A DNA stretch of 64,000 nucleotides. It comes from Parapedobacter indicus. Its GTDB lineage: Bacteria; Bacteroidota; Bacteroidia; Sphingobacteriales; Sphingobacteriaceae. Position numbers and translations under genes: made by a program. Location of the stretch: the NCBI RefSeq assembly GCF_900113765.1, contig NZ_FOQO01000010.1, positions 62,001 to 126,000 of the forward strand, read 5' to 3'. Below the pieces are notes generated by a model, which saw only the letters and a list, made by a program, of their open reading frames with translations, was not told where the DNA came from and did no database searches. Positions 26,188-34,527 of this stretch are shown here, in pieces; positions within the stretch are counted from its first letter, which is position 1; every line of letters starts with the position of its first letter.

Positions 26188-26904
26188 ATGCAATTACTGC
26201 ACAACATATTCCAGGTCAGCGGTGACCTGGTGGGGCTAACCGTGGATGAACCGGGAGCTATCTGGAACGATTGCAACAGTTACGTGATCCGCCTGGAGGA
26301 AGGATTGCTGCTGTTCGACACGGGCTGTGGTGACACGCTGGATCAGCTGTTTGCCAATATCCGTTATTGGGGGATGGACCCGGCGGACATTCGGTATGTT
26401 TTTCTAACGCATGCCCATTACGACCACGCAGGGGGTGGCCATTTGCTGAAAGATCTCCGGATTCAGTTCGTTTCAGGGAACGAGACGGCCGATGCGGTGG
26501 GCAAAGGCGACAAGCGGTGCTGTGGCTACCTATATCACAAAGTGTTTACTCCATTTGACGTAGATACGGTCCTTAACGACGGTCAAAAGATTGTGGTATT
26601 GGGCTTGGAAATTGAAGCCCGGTTAATGCCGGGCCACAGCATGGGCTGTACCATCTATTCCTTTGTGTGGGAAGGTAAAAAGGTGGTCATCAGCGGAGAT
26701 GTGATCGGTACGAAGCTTAGTGGCGATTTTGGCTGGTCCGGTTCCATTGATTTCTGTCGTACGAAATACCTGGATTCCCTGACACAGATGGCCGATCTTG
26801 AAATCGACTATATGCTGCCGGGACACGGCATGGTTTATTTCTCGGGTGCCAAACGGCGCGTTGAGGAAGTACTGAATACGGCACTCATGGAGTGGCGGCA
26901 ATAA
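26188..26904 (+). CDS. Metallo-beta-lactamase-fold hydrolase
   Basis: A 238-residue cytoplasmic protein with the complete di-metal set: His75, His77, Asp79 and His80 in LTHAHYDHAGG, His150 in MPGHSMG, Asp171 in SGDVIG and His213 in LPGHGMVYF. The overall shape is that of glyoxalase-II-like or lactonase-like hydrolases, not of UlaG, which has a different arrangement. No signal peptide. In the operon it could hydrolyse a lactone or a thioester such as S-formylglutathione or another thiol adduct if formaldehyde is released upstream. The family does not allow a more precise call. Confidence 0.75.
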   Translation: MQLLHNIFQVSGDLVGLTVDEPGAIWNDCNSYVIRLEEGLLLFDTGCGDTLDQLFANIRYWGMDPADIRYVFLTHAHYDHAGGGHLLKDLRIQFVSGNETADAVGKGDKRCCGYLYHKVFTPFDVDTVLNDGQKIVVLGLEIEARLMPGHSMGCTIYSFVWEGKKVVISGDVIGTKLSGDFGWSGSIDFCRTKYLDSLTQMADLEIDYMLPGHGMVYFSGAKRRVEEVLNTALMEWRQ

Positions 26905-26920
26905 AAAAACAACATCATCG

Positions 26921-28186
26921 ATGATTCACAGAAAACAATTATTTCAGGCCAGTTGCCTGGCGCTTCTGGTTACCTCCCTTTCTTTCGGTATCCGGGCCGG
27001 TGTACTCAATGACCTCGGTACCAATTTCCAGCTTAGCAATGCGGCGCTGAGCCAGATCACCGCAGCGGCATTCTGGGGATTCCCCCTTGCAGTGATCGCC
27101 GGAGGCTTTCTGGTGGATGCCATCGGCATGAAACGCATGGTACTGTTGGCTTTCATCTTTCACATAGCTGGGATATTGCTGACGGTCTTTGCTTCCGGCT
27201 ATTGGTCGTTGTTTATTTCCACTCTACTCATCGGCATCGCCAACGGCAGCGTGGAAGCGGCATGTAATCCATTGGTCACCGCCCTGTATCCGGAGAAAAG
27301 AACCACGATGCTTAATTATTTCCACCTTTGGTTCCCCGGTGGCATCGTAGTCGGCACATTGATCGTTGTATTGTTCCATGCGATCGGACTTGGCTGGCAA
27401 TGGCAGGTAGGGATGATGCTGCTGCCGGCCCTGCTATATGGATACCTGTTCATTAAACTCGATTTTCCCGAAACGGAACGCGTGTCTTCGGGTATACCAG
27501 CCAGCCGGATGTACCGGGCCGTGTTTTCGCCCTTGTTTCTGTTCATGGTCATCTGCATGTTCGGCACCGCGATTACCGAGCTCTTTACGGGGCAATGGAT
27601 CGACGTATTGTTGAAGAACGTGATGGACAATGCGATTCTGATCCTCACGCTGACCACCGGAATCATGGCAATAGGCCGGGCTTTCGCTGCGCCGATCATG
27701 AAGATTATGCGCCCGGAACGGGTGTTGCTGGCGTCGATTCTCACCACGTCCTTGGGGCTTTACCTGTTAGCCACCGTGAGCGGTGGTACGGTACTTTTGG
27801 CGGCCATCGTTTTTGGTGTGGGGGTATGCTACATCTGGCCGACGATGCTTGGATTTGTGGCCGAATATGTTCCCGAATCCGGCGCACTCGGAATGAACCT
27901 CATGGCGGGAGCGGGAATGTTTGCGGTGACGCTTTATACGCTATTCATGGGAGGGTATTACGATTCCCTGATCGTGCAGGAGCTCCCGCCATCGGCGGTA
28001 ATTGAGAGCTACCTGACTGCTGCCCCTGGAACGGACGAATTCGTTCAATTGGAGGCGGCAAGGGCCATTGTAGGGCCTAAGGTTCTGCTGAAAACGCTGC
28101 AGATCCCGCTCGTATTAATCATCGCATTTATCGGGCTGAATATTTTTATGGTCCGGAAAAATGCAGTAAACATAACGACACGGTAA
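26921..28186 (+). CDS. MFS sugar transporter (FucP/GlcP-like)
   Basis: A 421-residue major-facilitator protein with twelve hydrophobic helices and the loop-2 motif GGFLVDAIGMKRM (G-x-x-x-D-x-x-G-x-R/K-R/K). The segment NGSVEAACNPLVTALYPEKR, a hallmark of the FucP/GlcP sugar:proton symporter group, is present near residues 106-126 and is split here only for display: NGSVEAACNP then LVTALYPEKR. It sits in the inner membrane and would import the monosaccharide or sugar acid processed by this operon. It starts 16 bases after the hydrolase and stops two bases before the lactonase start. Confidence 0.85.
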   Translation: MIHRKQLFQASCLALLVTSLSFGIRAGVLNDLGTNFQLSNAALSQITAAAFWGFPLAVIAGGFLVDAIGMKRMVLLAFIFHIAGILLTVFASGYWSLFISTLLIGIANGSVEAACNPLVTALYPEKRTTMLNYFHLWFPGGIVVGTLIVVLFHAIGLGWQWQVGMMLLPALLYGYLFIKLDFPETERVSSGIPASRMYRAVFSPLFLFMVICMFGTAITELFTGQWIDVLLKNVMDNAILILTLTTGIMAIGRAFAAPIMKIMRPERVLLASILTTSLGLYLLATVSGGTVLLAAIVFGVGVCYIWPTMLGFVAEYVPESGALGMNLMAGAGMFAVTLYTLFMGGYYDSLIVQELPPSAVIESYLTAAPGTDEFVQLEAARAIVGPKVLLKTLQIPLVLIIAFIGLNIFMVRKNAVNITTR

Positions 28187-28188
28187 AA

Positions 28189-29064
28189 ATGAATAAAGCT
28201 AACGTACTCATTGATGGGCAGAACCTATTGGGCGAAGGGCCGTTGTGGTTAGAAAAGCACCGGCAATTAGCTTGGGTAGACATACTGAAAAATGAAGTTT
28301 TTCTTTATGATTTTTCACAGCCAAAGTTACGACGCTTCCGTTACGACAAGCCGGTTACGCTGTTGGTCACAACGGATGCTGCCGATAAACTGATCGTAGC
28401 GATGCAGGGAGGAATCGCGGAACTGAGCCTGCATGACGGTGCCCTGACACCGCTGTTGCCGCTGGAATCCGATAAGCCGAACAACCGGACAAACGACGGT
28501 GGATGCGATCCGTATGGCAGGCTCTGGGTGGGAACCATGGATAAGCAGTTCAAAGAAGGAGCGGGTAACTTATACATGCTTAATGATGGCCAATTCGTTT
28601 CCAGAGTGAGGAAAACAACCATCGCAAATGGATTGGTTTGGTCGCCCGATGGGCAAACAATGTATTTTATCGATTCACCACGGAAAGCCGTCAGCGCATA
28701 TGCCTATGCTTCAGATGGCGGTATTACGCCCCTTGGGGATGTCGTGCGGATACCTGAAATGCTGGGTGGTCCCGATGGAATGGCCATCGACGAAGAAGGT
28801 ATGCTGTGGATTGCCCATTACGGTGGATATTCGGTAGGCAGGTGGAATCCGCATAATGGAGAGCTGCTTGAAAAAATAGCGGTTCCTGCTCCCAATGTAA
28901 CCGCCTGCACTTTCGGCGGAAGTGAAATGAAAACCTTATTTATTACCACGGCCAGGCAGGAAATGTCTGCTGATCAGTTAATGGAATACCCGTTAAGCGG
29001 CAGCCTTTTTTACACAGATACAAACGTAGCAGGTGTAAAAAAAAGCAAGGCATTGATAGGGTAA
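28189..29064 (+). CDS. SMP-30/gluconolactonase/regucalcin-family lactonase
   Basis: A 291-residue six-bladed propeller of the SMP-30 family (PF08450). Metal-binding residues are visible: Glu in LLGEGPLWLE, Asn in NRTNDGGCDPYGRLWVGTM, Asn in IANGLVWSPDG and Asp in GGPDGMAIDEEG. These enzymes open aldono-lactones to aldonic acids using one divalent metal. No signal peptide, so cytoplasmic. Its presence together with an SDR suggests an oxidation to lactone followed by ring opening. It is the last gene of the operon; the regulatory element of the next operon begins one base after its stop codon. Confidence 0.85.
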   Translation: MNKANVLIDGQNLLGEGPLWLEKHRQLAWVDILKNEVFLYDFSQPKLRRFRYDKPVTLLVTTDAADKLIVAMQGGIAELSLHDGALTPLLPLESDKPNNRTNDGGCDPYGRLWVGTMDKQFKEGAGNLYMLNDGQFVSRVRKTTIANGLVWSPDGQTMYFIDSPRKAVSAYAYASDGGITPLGDVVRIPEMLGGPDGMAIDEEGMLWIAHYGGYSVGRWNPHNGELLEKIAVPAPNVTACTFGGSEMKTLFITTARQEMSADQLMEYPLSGSLFYTDTNVAGVKKSKALIG

Positions 29065-29065
29065 C

Positions 29066-29124
29066 ATCCTATAATATCCCGCCAATTTGATACAGAACTG
29101 TTACAGTCGCTTCATCTATCTTTG
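29066..29124 (+). promoter_or_regulatory. Regulatory element copy 4 (29066-29097) plus -7 box TATCTTTG (29117-29124)
   Basis: Left arm ATCCTATAATA, centre CGCCAATTT, right arm TACAGAA, then exactly 19 bases to TATCTTTG. The -7 box lies downstream of an ATG at 29087, so that codon cannot be the start on this transcript. The start at 29162 leaves a leader of about 32 bases. Confidence 0.85.
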
Positions 29125-29161
29125 TTTTTATCAATTACAATACAACATTACCCAGATATCA

Positions 29162-30100
29162 ATGAGTAGAAAAAGTAAGGGATATATTCCCGTTATGCTA
29201 ACTCCTTTTACGGAAAGCGGAGCGGTTGATTTTGATGGATTGACCAAACTCACAGAGCTTTATCTCCAAGCCGGAGCGGCCGGCCTGTTTGCCAATTGCC
29301 AATCGAGTGAAATGTTTAATCTATCATCCGAAGAGCAGCTTGCTGTTACCAAGCAGGTACTGCGAGTAGCGGATGGTGCGGTGCCGGTAGTAGCCACCGG
29401 TACATTCGGTGGTCCGGTGGAACAACAGGCGGATTTCGTGAAGCGGATGTACGAAACGGGGGTGGAAGCCGTCATCGTAATTACAAATATGCTGGCAGAA
29501 GAATCGGAAAGCGCAGAAATATTTGACGAACGTTTTGGGCAATTGCTGGATGCTACACCGGGCATACCATTGGGATTCTATGAATGCCCAGAACCGTTTA
29601 AGCGTGTGCTGACCGCGGACCAACTGAAGCGCTTCGTGGGCACAGGTCGTGTTATTTACCACAAAGATACCTGCTTGGATATCGAGCAGATCAAGGCAAA
29701 ACTGGAAGCAACAAAAGGGGTGCCCGAGTTTGGCTTATACGATGCGTATATGGTTCATGCGGTGGAGTCATTAAAGGCTGGCTCTGCTGGCTTGTCTTGT
29801 ATCCAGGGGAATTATTACCCAGAGCTAATTGTTTGGTTATGTAACCACTACGATAGCGACGAACGGGCAAATCAGGTTGAAATCCTGCAGCAATTCTTTG
29901 TCGATCATATGGATGTGATGCACGCCGTGTATCCCGTCGTGGCCAAATATTTTTTGCAAAAAAGAGGACTGCCTATTTCAACCTTTACACGAAAAAATGT
30001 GGGTCTATTCGATGAAACCGTCAGAAAACAACTGGACTCACTTTATGTCCAGTTTCAGCAACTGTTGGAGCAGATTGAATTAAAGCCGGTATTGGCCTGA
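29162..30100 (+). CDS. Dihydrodipicolinate-synthase/N-acetylneuraminate-lyase family protein, cytosolic paralogue
   Basis: A 312-residue class-I aldolase-fold protein with Tyr140 (GFYECPEP) and the Schiff-base Lys168 (IYHKDTC). The carboxylate-binding loop reads FANCQSSEM, the same departure from the usual GGTTGE-type loop as in the Tat-exported paralogue at 14046. The two share GLFAN, SSEM, TPGIPLG and the KYFLRKRGLPI/KYFLQKRGLPI helix, so they are recent relatives. This copy has no signal and should act in the cytoplasm. It heads a two-gene operon with a metallophosphoesterase under regulatory-element copy 4. It probably cleaves or forms a 2-keto-3-deoxy acid that the exported copy also handles. 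Confidence 0.8.
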   Translation: MSRKSKGYIPVMLTPFTESGAVDFDGLTKLTELYLQAGAAGLFANCQSSEMFNLSSEEQLAVTKQVLRVADGAVPVVATGTFGGPVEQQADFVKRMYETGVEAVIVITNMLAEESESAEIFDERFGQLLDATPGIPLGFYECPEPFKRVLTADQLKRFVGTGRVIYHKDTCLDIEQIKAKLEATKGVPEFGLYDAYMVHAVESLKAGSAGLSCIQGNYYPELIVWLCNHYDSDERANQVEILQQFFVDHMDVMHAVYPVVAKYFLQKRGLPISTFTRKNVGLFDETVRKQLDSLYVQFQQLLEQIELKPVLA

Positions 30101-30119
30101 TGTAAATAAGCGGCTTCTT

Positions 30120-31031
30120 GTGAGACGGTCAAGATTTTTTTGCTTCTACCTTTTTATCGGAATACTGGTTTTCAATTCCTGCGCAAAAGTGGATAACAAC
30201 GCGCGGGATTTTTCTTTCGTTTTTATGACGGATCTTCATTTGAAGCCGGATTCGACTATATCGTCTGCTTTCGACCGGGTGATTGACACCGTAAATAGTC
30301 TTGGCGTTGACTTTGTCATCTCGGGAGGTGATCAGGTCTATGACGTGATGCGCGGAAATGTTCAACGGAGCGATTCGCTCTTCCAGTTCTTTCTCGAAAA
30401 AAAGAAACGGTTTAACGTACCCGTTTACACAACGGTAGGTAATCATGATTTATTCGGAATCTATGAAGAAAGCGACGTGGATTCAACGCACATAGATTAT
30501 AAAACCGGTATGTATCAGCGTTATCTGGGTGAACCCTATTATTCGTTCGATCATAAGAATTGGCATTTCGTGGTGTTGAATTCACTAGATGTTCAGGATA
30601 AAAAATATATCGGGAAAGTTGACAGCGATCAAATGAGGTGGTTGAAGGCGGATCTCGCGGAGATTCCTGCTGAAACCCCCGTTGTCGTTGCCTTGCACAT
30701 ACCGCTTGTCTCTGCTTTTAAACAGGTTTATCCCGCTACCGGATCGGATGAGGCTTACCATAAACCGATGGTTATCAATAGGAGCGAAATTCTTGAACTA
30801 TTGCAGCAGTATAATGTAAAGTTGGTGCTTCAAGGACATTTGCATTGGCTGGAAGATCTGGCGATTGAAAACCATACGCACTATATTACCGGAGGTTCCG
30901 TGGCGGGAAGACCGTCGTGGCGTGGCACACGTCACGGGCCGCAGGGCTTTCTTCATTTCCATGTCAGCGGAGACGAGGTGACGTGGGATTACATCGATTA
31001 TGGCGGCGGAAAATCCTTCCGTGTTAATTAG
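30120..31031 (+). CDS. Calcineurin-like metallophosphoesterase lipoprotein
   Basis: A 303-residue phosphoesterase. The only in-frame start upstream of the signal is GTG 30120. The signal ends in a lipobox (VFNSC, Cys about residue 21), so the protein is a periplasmic or outer-membrane lipoprotein. Metal motifs appear in order: MTDLHLKPD, SGGDQVYD, VGNHDLFG, ALHIPL and LQGHLHWLED. It has no purple-acid-phosphatase N-terminal domain, unlike the enzymes at 5017 and 43509. It follows the cytosolic lyase by 19 bases and should share its promoter. Likely substrates are sugar phosphates or phosphodiesters. Confidence 0.8.
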   Translation: MRRSRFFCFYLFIGILVFNSCAKVDNNARDFSFVFMTDLHLKPDSTISSAFDRVIDTVNSLGVDFVISGGDQVYDVMRGNVQRSDSLFQFFLEKKKRFNVPVYTTVGNHDLFGIYEESDVDSTHIDYKTGMYQRYLGEPYYSFDHKNWHFVVLNSLDVQDKKYIGKVDSDQMRWLKADLAEIPAETPVVVALHIPLVSAFKQVYPATGSDEAYHKPMVINRSEILELLQQYNVKLVLQGHLHWLEDLAIENHTHYITGGSVAGRPSWRGTRHGPQGFLHFHVSGDEVTWDYIDYGGGKSFRVN

Positions 31032-31037
31032 CTGTTT

Positions 31038-31064
31038 CCAAAAAACATCTTCTTGGTTTTTTTT
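31038..31064 (+). terminator. Weak A/U-rich terminator candidate
   Basis: Just after the phosphoesterase stop, CCAA (31038-31041) can pair with TTGG (31053-31056), or A6C with GT6, and a run of eight T follows (31057-31064). The stem is weak, so this is only a candidate. It lies in the gap before regulatory-element copy 5. Confidence 0.3.
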
Positions 31065-31123
31065 ATAAGTATCAGATCATGAGTGTCTTGCGTTTTGTGG
31101 ATTGATTTAAATTTTTCGATAAA

Positions 31124-31182
31124 ATCCTACAATACTGCGCCAATTTTTTATAGAAGTGACTGTACTGCTTGATTTACCTTTG
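31124..31182 (+). promoter_or_regulatory. Regulatory element copy 5 (31124-31155) plus -7 box TACCTTTG (31175-31182)
   Basis: Left arm ATCCTACAATA, centre CGCCAATTT, right arm TTTATAGAA, then exactly 19 bases to TACCTTTG. It is the most symmetric copy on the right side. The leader to the SusC ATG at 31242 is about 54 bases. Confidence 0.85.
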
Positions 31183-31241
31183 CTTCATTGACTCCCGGCT
31201 AGTGCCGATTGTTAACCAGTTTATATTAATCTTTTGATTTT

Positions 31242-34200
31242 ATGATACAAACTTTTGCAAAATTCATTTTCTTGTTGGTTGGTCTGAATTATGCACAGCA
31301 CGCTTGGGCACAACAGTTGACGGTTAAAGGGCAGGTAACTGATGCTGCCAGTGGCGAGCCGCTATCTGGTGCAACCGTTTCGGTTGTTGGAAGTACGGTG
31401 AGCACTACATCAGATGAAAATGGCCGGTATTCCCTAGTTGTCCACGTGACACCTGAAAAAATTTCGGTTACCTTTTTAGGTTATCAAAAACAGGAACAGC
31501 CTCTTGGAGGACAAACGGAACTGGACTTTCGGTTGGTTAAAAGCGATGCGTCTTTGGACGAGGTCGTTGTAACGGCGCTGGGTATTAAAAGGGAACGTAA
31601 ATCGTTGGGATATTCCGTAGGAAATGTGGATGGTGAGGCGCTTAATGAAACTCCCCAGGCGAACGTATTGAATGCCTTGTCGGGAAAAGTAGCTGGCGTA
31701 CAGATTTCCCAAATGGATGGAACCGCGGGTTCTTCTGTCAACATGGTCATCCGGGGAGCCAACTCATTGAATGGTGATAATCAACCCCTGTTTGTAATCG
31801 ATGGGGTACCAGTGAGTAACCAACTGAACAATGGATTCAGCGGTGCCGATATGGGCAATGCGATATCCGATATCAATCCTAACGATATTGAAAACGTGTC
31901 GGTGCTGAAAGGCCCGAGTGCCGCAGCACTTTATGGGTCGAGGGCGGGAAATGGGGTGGTATTGATTACGACAAAGTCTGGAGCCGGGTCAAAACGCGGT
32001 ATCGGTGTGTCGTTAAGTGCCGCGTTGACGGCAGAAGTCCCTTATCGTTATGTGCCCGTACAAAATAAATTCGGCAACGGAAAAGCGGGAGCTCATCTTT
32101 TGGAAGAAAGTGAAAATGAGAATTGGGGCGCTGAATTGGACGCGGGTGAACAATGGGTACAATGGAATAGCAATGGCCAGGCCGTACCCCTGGTTTCCTA
32201 TCCCGATCGATTTCAAGACTTTTTTCAAACCGGTTTGACGTCTACCAACAATGTTGCGGTCGACGGTAGTTACGATAAGGGAAATTTTCGTTTATCTGTC
32301 GGTAACATGGAAAACAAAGGCATCATACCAAATACCGATCTTTCACGGGTTACGTTGGCTTTGAATACCTCGTATCGTCTAACCGACCGGTTACGAGCTA
32401 CGGCGAATTTCGGTATTACCGAATCCGGTTCAGACAACCGTCCGGTAATCGACGGAGAACGGAATTCTCCCGTCAGAAGTCTTTACGAGACGGGAGCCCA
32501 GGTAAACATTTTAGATTTAGTGAATTATTGGATTCCGGGTATGGAAGGAATCCAGCAATTGAAATACAAGGACAAGCAAAACAATCCGTATTTTCTGGCT
32601 TACGAAAATCCGACCTCATTTAAGCGTAACCGTACGGTAAGCAAATTGCAACTTGATTATACGATTTCCGACGACTTCGCTTTTTTGGTACGTTATGCAC
32701 GTGATGAAACGAACGAGAATCAGGAAGCGAAGCGTGCCTACAGTAATTTCAACAACCTGAAAGGCAGTTATCAATTGGATGATAATTATCGTAAAGAAGA
32801 CAACATCGACGCAACCCTGTCGTATAAAAAGGAATTTGCTTCGATCTGGAGCATCAATGCGATGGCTGGTTTCAATCGCATGGAACGACAGGTACAGATA
32901 ATGAATAATTATACATCAGAGCTTGTGATTCCGGACCTGTATTCCATATCCAACGGCGCTCCCGGAACCGTTGTGTATGACAGTTTCAAATCAAGGAAAT
33001 TATTATATGGTGTCTATGGTACCGCGTCGGTGGGATTTGCGGACAAAATCTACCTGGATCTAACCGCCCGGAACGATTGGTCAAGTACCCTTCCAAGCAA
33101 CAATCGGTCTTATTTTTATCCGTCGGCTTCGCTTAGCTTTTTGCTTCACGAACTAGTGGCGCTTCCCGATTGGCTAACTTTCCTCAAATTGAGAGCGGGC
33201 TCGGCACAGGTCGGTAACGACGTTGAACCGTACAGCCTCCGGGCTACTTATTCCAACGATTCCGATTGGGGATCGGCCAAAAGGTTGTACATGGGCAATG
33301 AATTGCGGAATGCCACACTTGAACCAGAGATATCAACTTCCCATGAGGCGGGTTTGGAATTTCAGTTTCTCGGCAACCGTCTCGGGTTTGAAGCTACTTA
33401 TTATACCGTCAATAACAAAAATCAGGTCTTGTCTATCGGATTGCCGATCGAGTCTGGCGCGGGAAGCAAGCTGATTAACGCAGGGTTGGTGCGTAGCCGG
33501 GGAATTGAGGCACGGCTAAGCGGCACACCGATACAGAACCGGAATTTTAGGTGGGACATGAATGTGACGTTTACGCGCAATCGAACGGTTATCGAAGAAT
33601 TGGCCGAAGGAATTGAATATTTTAATTTCACCTCTTACAGCGGTCTGGAAGTCCGGACCTATGCGGGTGGGGGTATCGGAGACATGTACATGCGGCCTAT
33701 GTTGACCGTCAAGGATAAAAACTCTCCCTATTACGGATACCCGCTGCTGACCAACTCGGGGGTTTACCAAACGGACAACGATATCAGCAACTTAGTGAAG
33801 ATCGGAAATTTCAATCACGACTTCATGCTCTCTTTTCAACCATCGTTCACCTATAAATCGTTCAGTTTGTATGCAAACATAGACTGGCGGCAGGGTGGGA
33901 TGTTTTATTCCAATACCATGATGTTTTTAGGAAACAATGGCCAATTGGAAGAAACGCTATCTGGTGCTTCTTACGATCGTTCACGGGGTATTGAAGAACA
34001 GGTTAAAGCAAGTCCGGAAGCCTATTTTGGAAAATGGATAGGGGGAAGAAACGCCGATTATGGCGGCCTGCCGTGGCCGGGTGCTGAAAGCGAGGTAAGG
34101 AAACAGGATGCGAGCTTCAATATTGGCGTGCGAGAAGTAATCGATGAAAATGGCCACTCTTCTTACGTTGAAAACCTGGGCGGTGCCACCACAGTTTGGT

Positions 34201-34517
34201 TAGATCCGTTCAATGCCTATCGGTATTCAACCCGGCCATTCCCCGATCGTAATCTCTATAGCGCTACATACGTTAAATTACGGGAAATTGCCCTGACTTA
34301 CCGATTGCCCCAATCATTTTCAAGCCGGTTGAGGTTGCAGCAGACTTCAGTTTCGTTTGTGGCCAATAATGTCTTTCAATGGAATGCTGCCGGTATCGAT
34401 ATTGATCCCGAACGTGCATATAGGCAATCGGCAGCAGGATGGATACAGGGGGTTGAATATTACAACGTGATGCCCTGGACGGCATCCTTCGGGTTAAAAT
34501 TAACTGTCAATTTTTAA
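31242..34517 (+). CDS. SusC/RagA-family TonB-dependent transporter, locus 2
   Basis: A 1091-residue outer-membrane transporter. Signal peptide (residues 1-23, AWAQQ), carboxypeptidase-D-regulatory-like domain (VKGQVTDAASGEPLSGATVS), SusC junction SLDEVVVTALGIKRE, then the plug with MVIRGANSLNGDNQPLFVI and VLKGPSAAALYGSRAGNG, and a barrel ending in SFGLKLTVNF. No STN domain. It is more similar to the locus 3 protein (LGIKRE, GPSAAALYGSRAGNGVVLITTKSG shared in parts) than to locus 1 (LGIRKE). It is driven by regulatory-element copy 5 and followed after 10 bases by its SusD. It should import an oligosaccharide related to that of locus 3. Confidence 0.92.
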   Translation: MIQTFAKFIFLLVGLNYAQHAWAQQLTVKGQVTDAASGEPLSGATVSVVGSTVSTTSDENGRYSLVVHVTPEKISVTFLGYQKQEQPLGGQTELDFRLVKSDASLDEVVVTALGIKRERKSLGYSVGNVDGEALNETPQANVLNALSGKVAGVQISQMDGTAGSSVNMVIRGANSLNGDNQPLFVIDGVPVSNQLNNGFSGADMGNAISDINPNDIENVSVLKGPSAAALYGSRAGNGVVLITTKSGAGSKRGIGVSLSAALTAEVPYRYVPVQNKFGNGKAGAHLLEESENENWGAELDAGEQWVQWNSNGQAVPLVSYPDRFQDFFQTGLTSTNNVAVDGSYDKGNFRLSVGNMENKGIIPNTDLSRVTLALNTSYRLTDRLRATANFGITESGSDNRPVIDGERNSPVRSLYETGAQVNILDLVNYWIPGMEGIQQLKYKDKQNNPYFLAYENPTSFKRNRTVSKLQLDYTISDDFAFLVRYARDETNENQEAKRAYSNFNNLKGSYQLDDNYRKEDNIDATLSYKKEFASIWSINAMAGFNRMERQVQIMNNYTSELVIPDLYSISNGAPGTVVYDSFKSRKLLYGVYGTASVGFADKIYLDLTARNDWSSTLPSNNRSYFYPSASLSFLLHELVALPDWLTFLKLRAGSAQVGNDVEPYSLRATYSNDSDWGSAKRLYMGNELRNATLEPEISTSHEAGLEFQFLGNRLGFEATYYTVNNKNQVLSIGLPIESGAGSKLINAGLVRSRGIEARLSGTPIQNRNFRWDMNVTFTRNRTVIEELAEGIEYFNFTSYSGLEVRTYAGGGIGDMYMRPMLTVKDKNSPYYGYPLLTNSGVYQTDNDISNLVKIGNFNHDFMLSFQPSFTYKSFSLYANIDWRQGGMFYSNTMMFLGNNGQLEETLSGASYDRSRGIEEQVKASPEAYFGKWIGGRNADYGGLPWPGAESEVRKQDASFNIGVREVIDENGHSSYVENLGGATTVWLDPFNAYRYSTRPFPDRNLYSATYVKLREIALTYRLPQSFSSRLRLQQTSVSFVANNVFQWNAAGIDIDPERAYRQSAAGWIQGVEYYNVMPWTASFGLKLTVNF

Positions 34518-34527
34518 ACTAGGTGAT

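Noticed and set aside
26188..26904. Assignment of the metallo-hydrolase as UlaG (ascorbate-6-phosphate lactonase)
   Set aside because: The metal motif order and length fit the glyoxalase-II-like group better, and no PTS ascorbate transporter is present.
29087..29161. Upstream ATG at 29087 as start of the cytosolic lyase
   Set aside because: It lies between the regulatory element and the -7 box, so it is upstream of the predicted transcription start. The extension also has no family resemblance.
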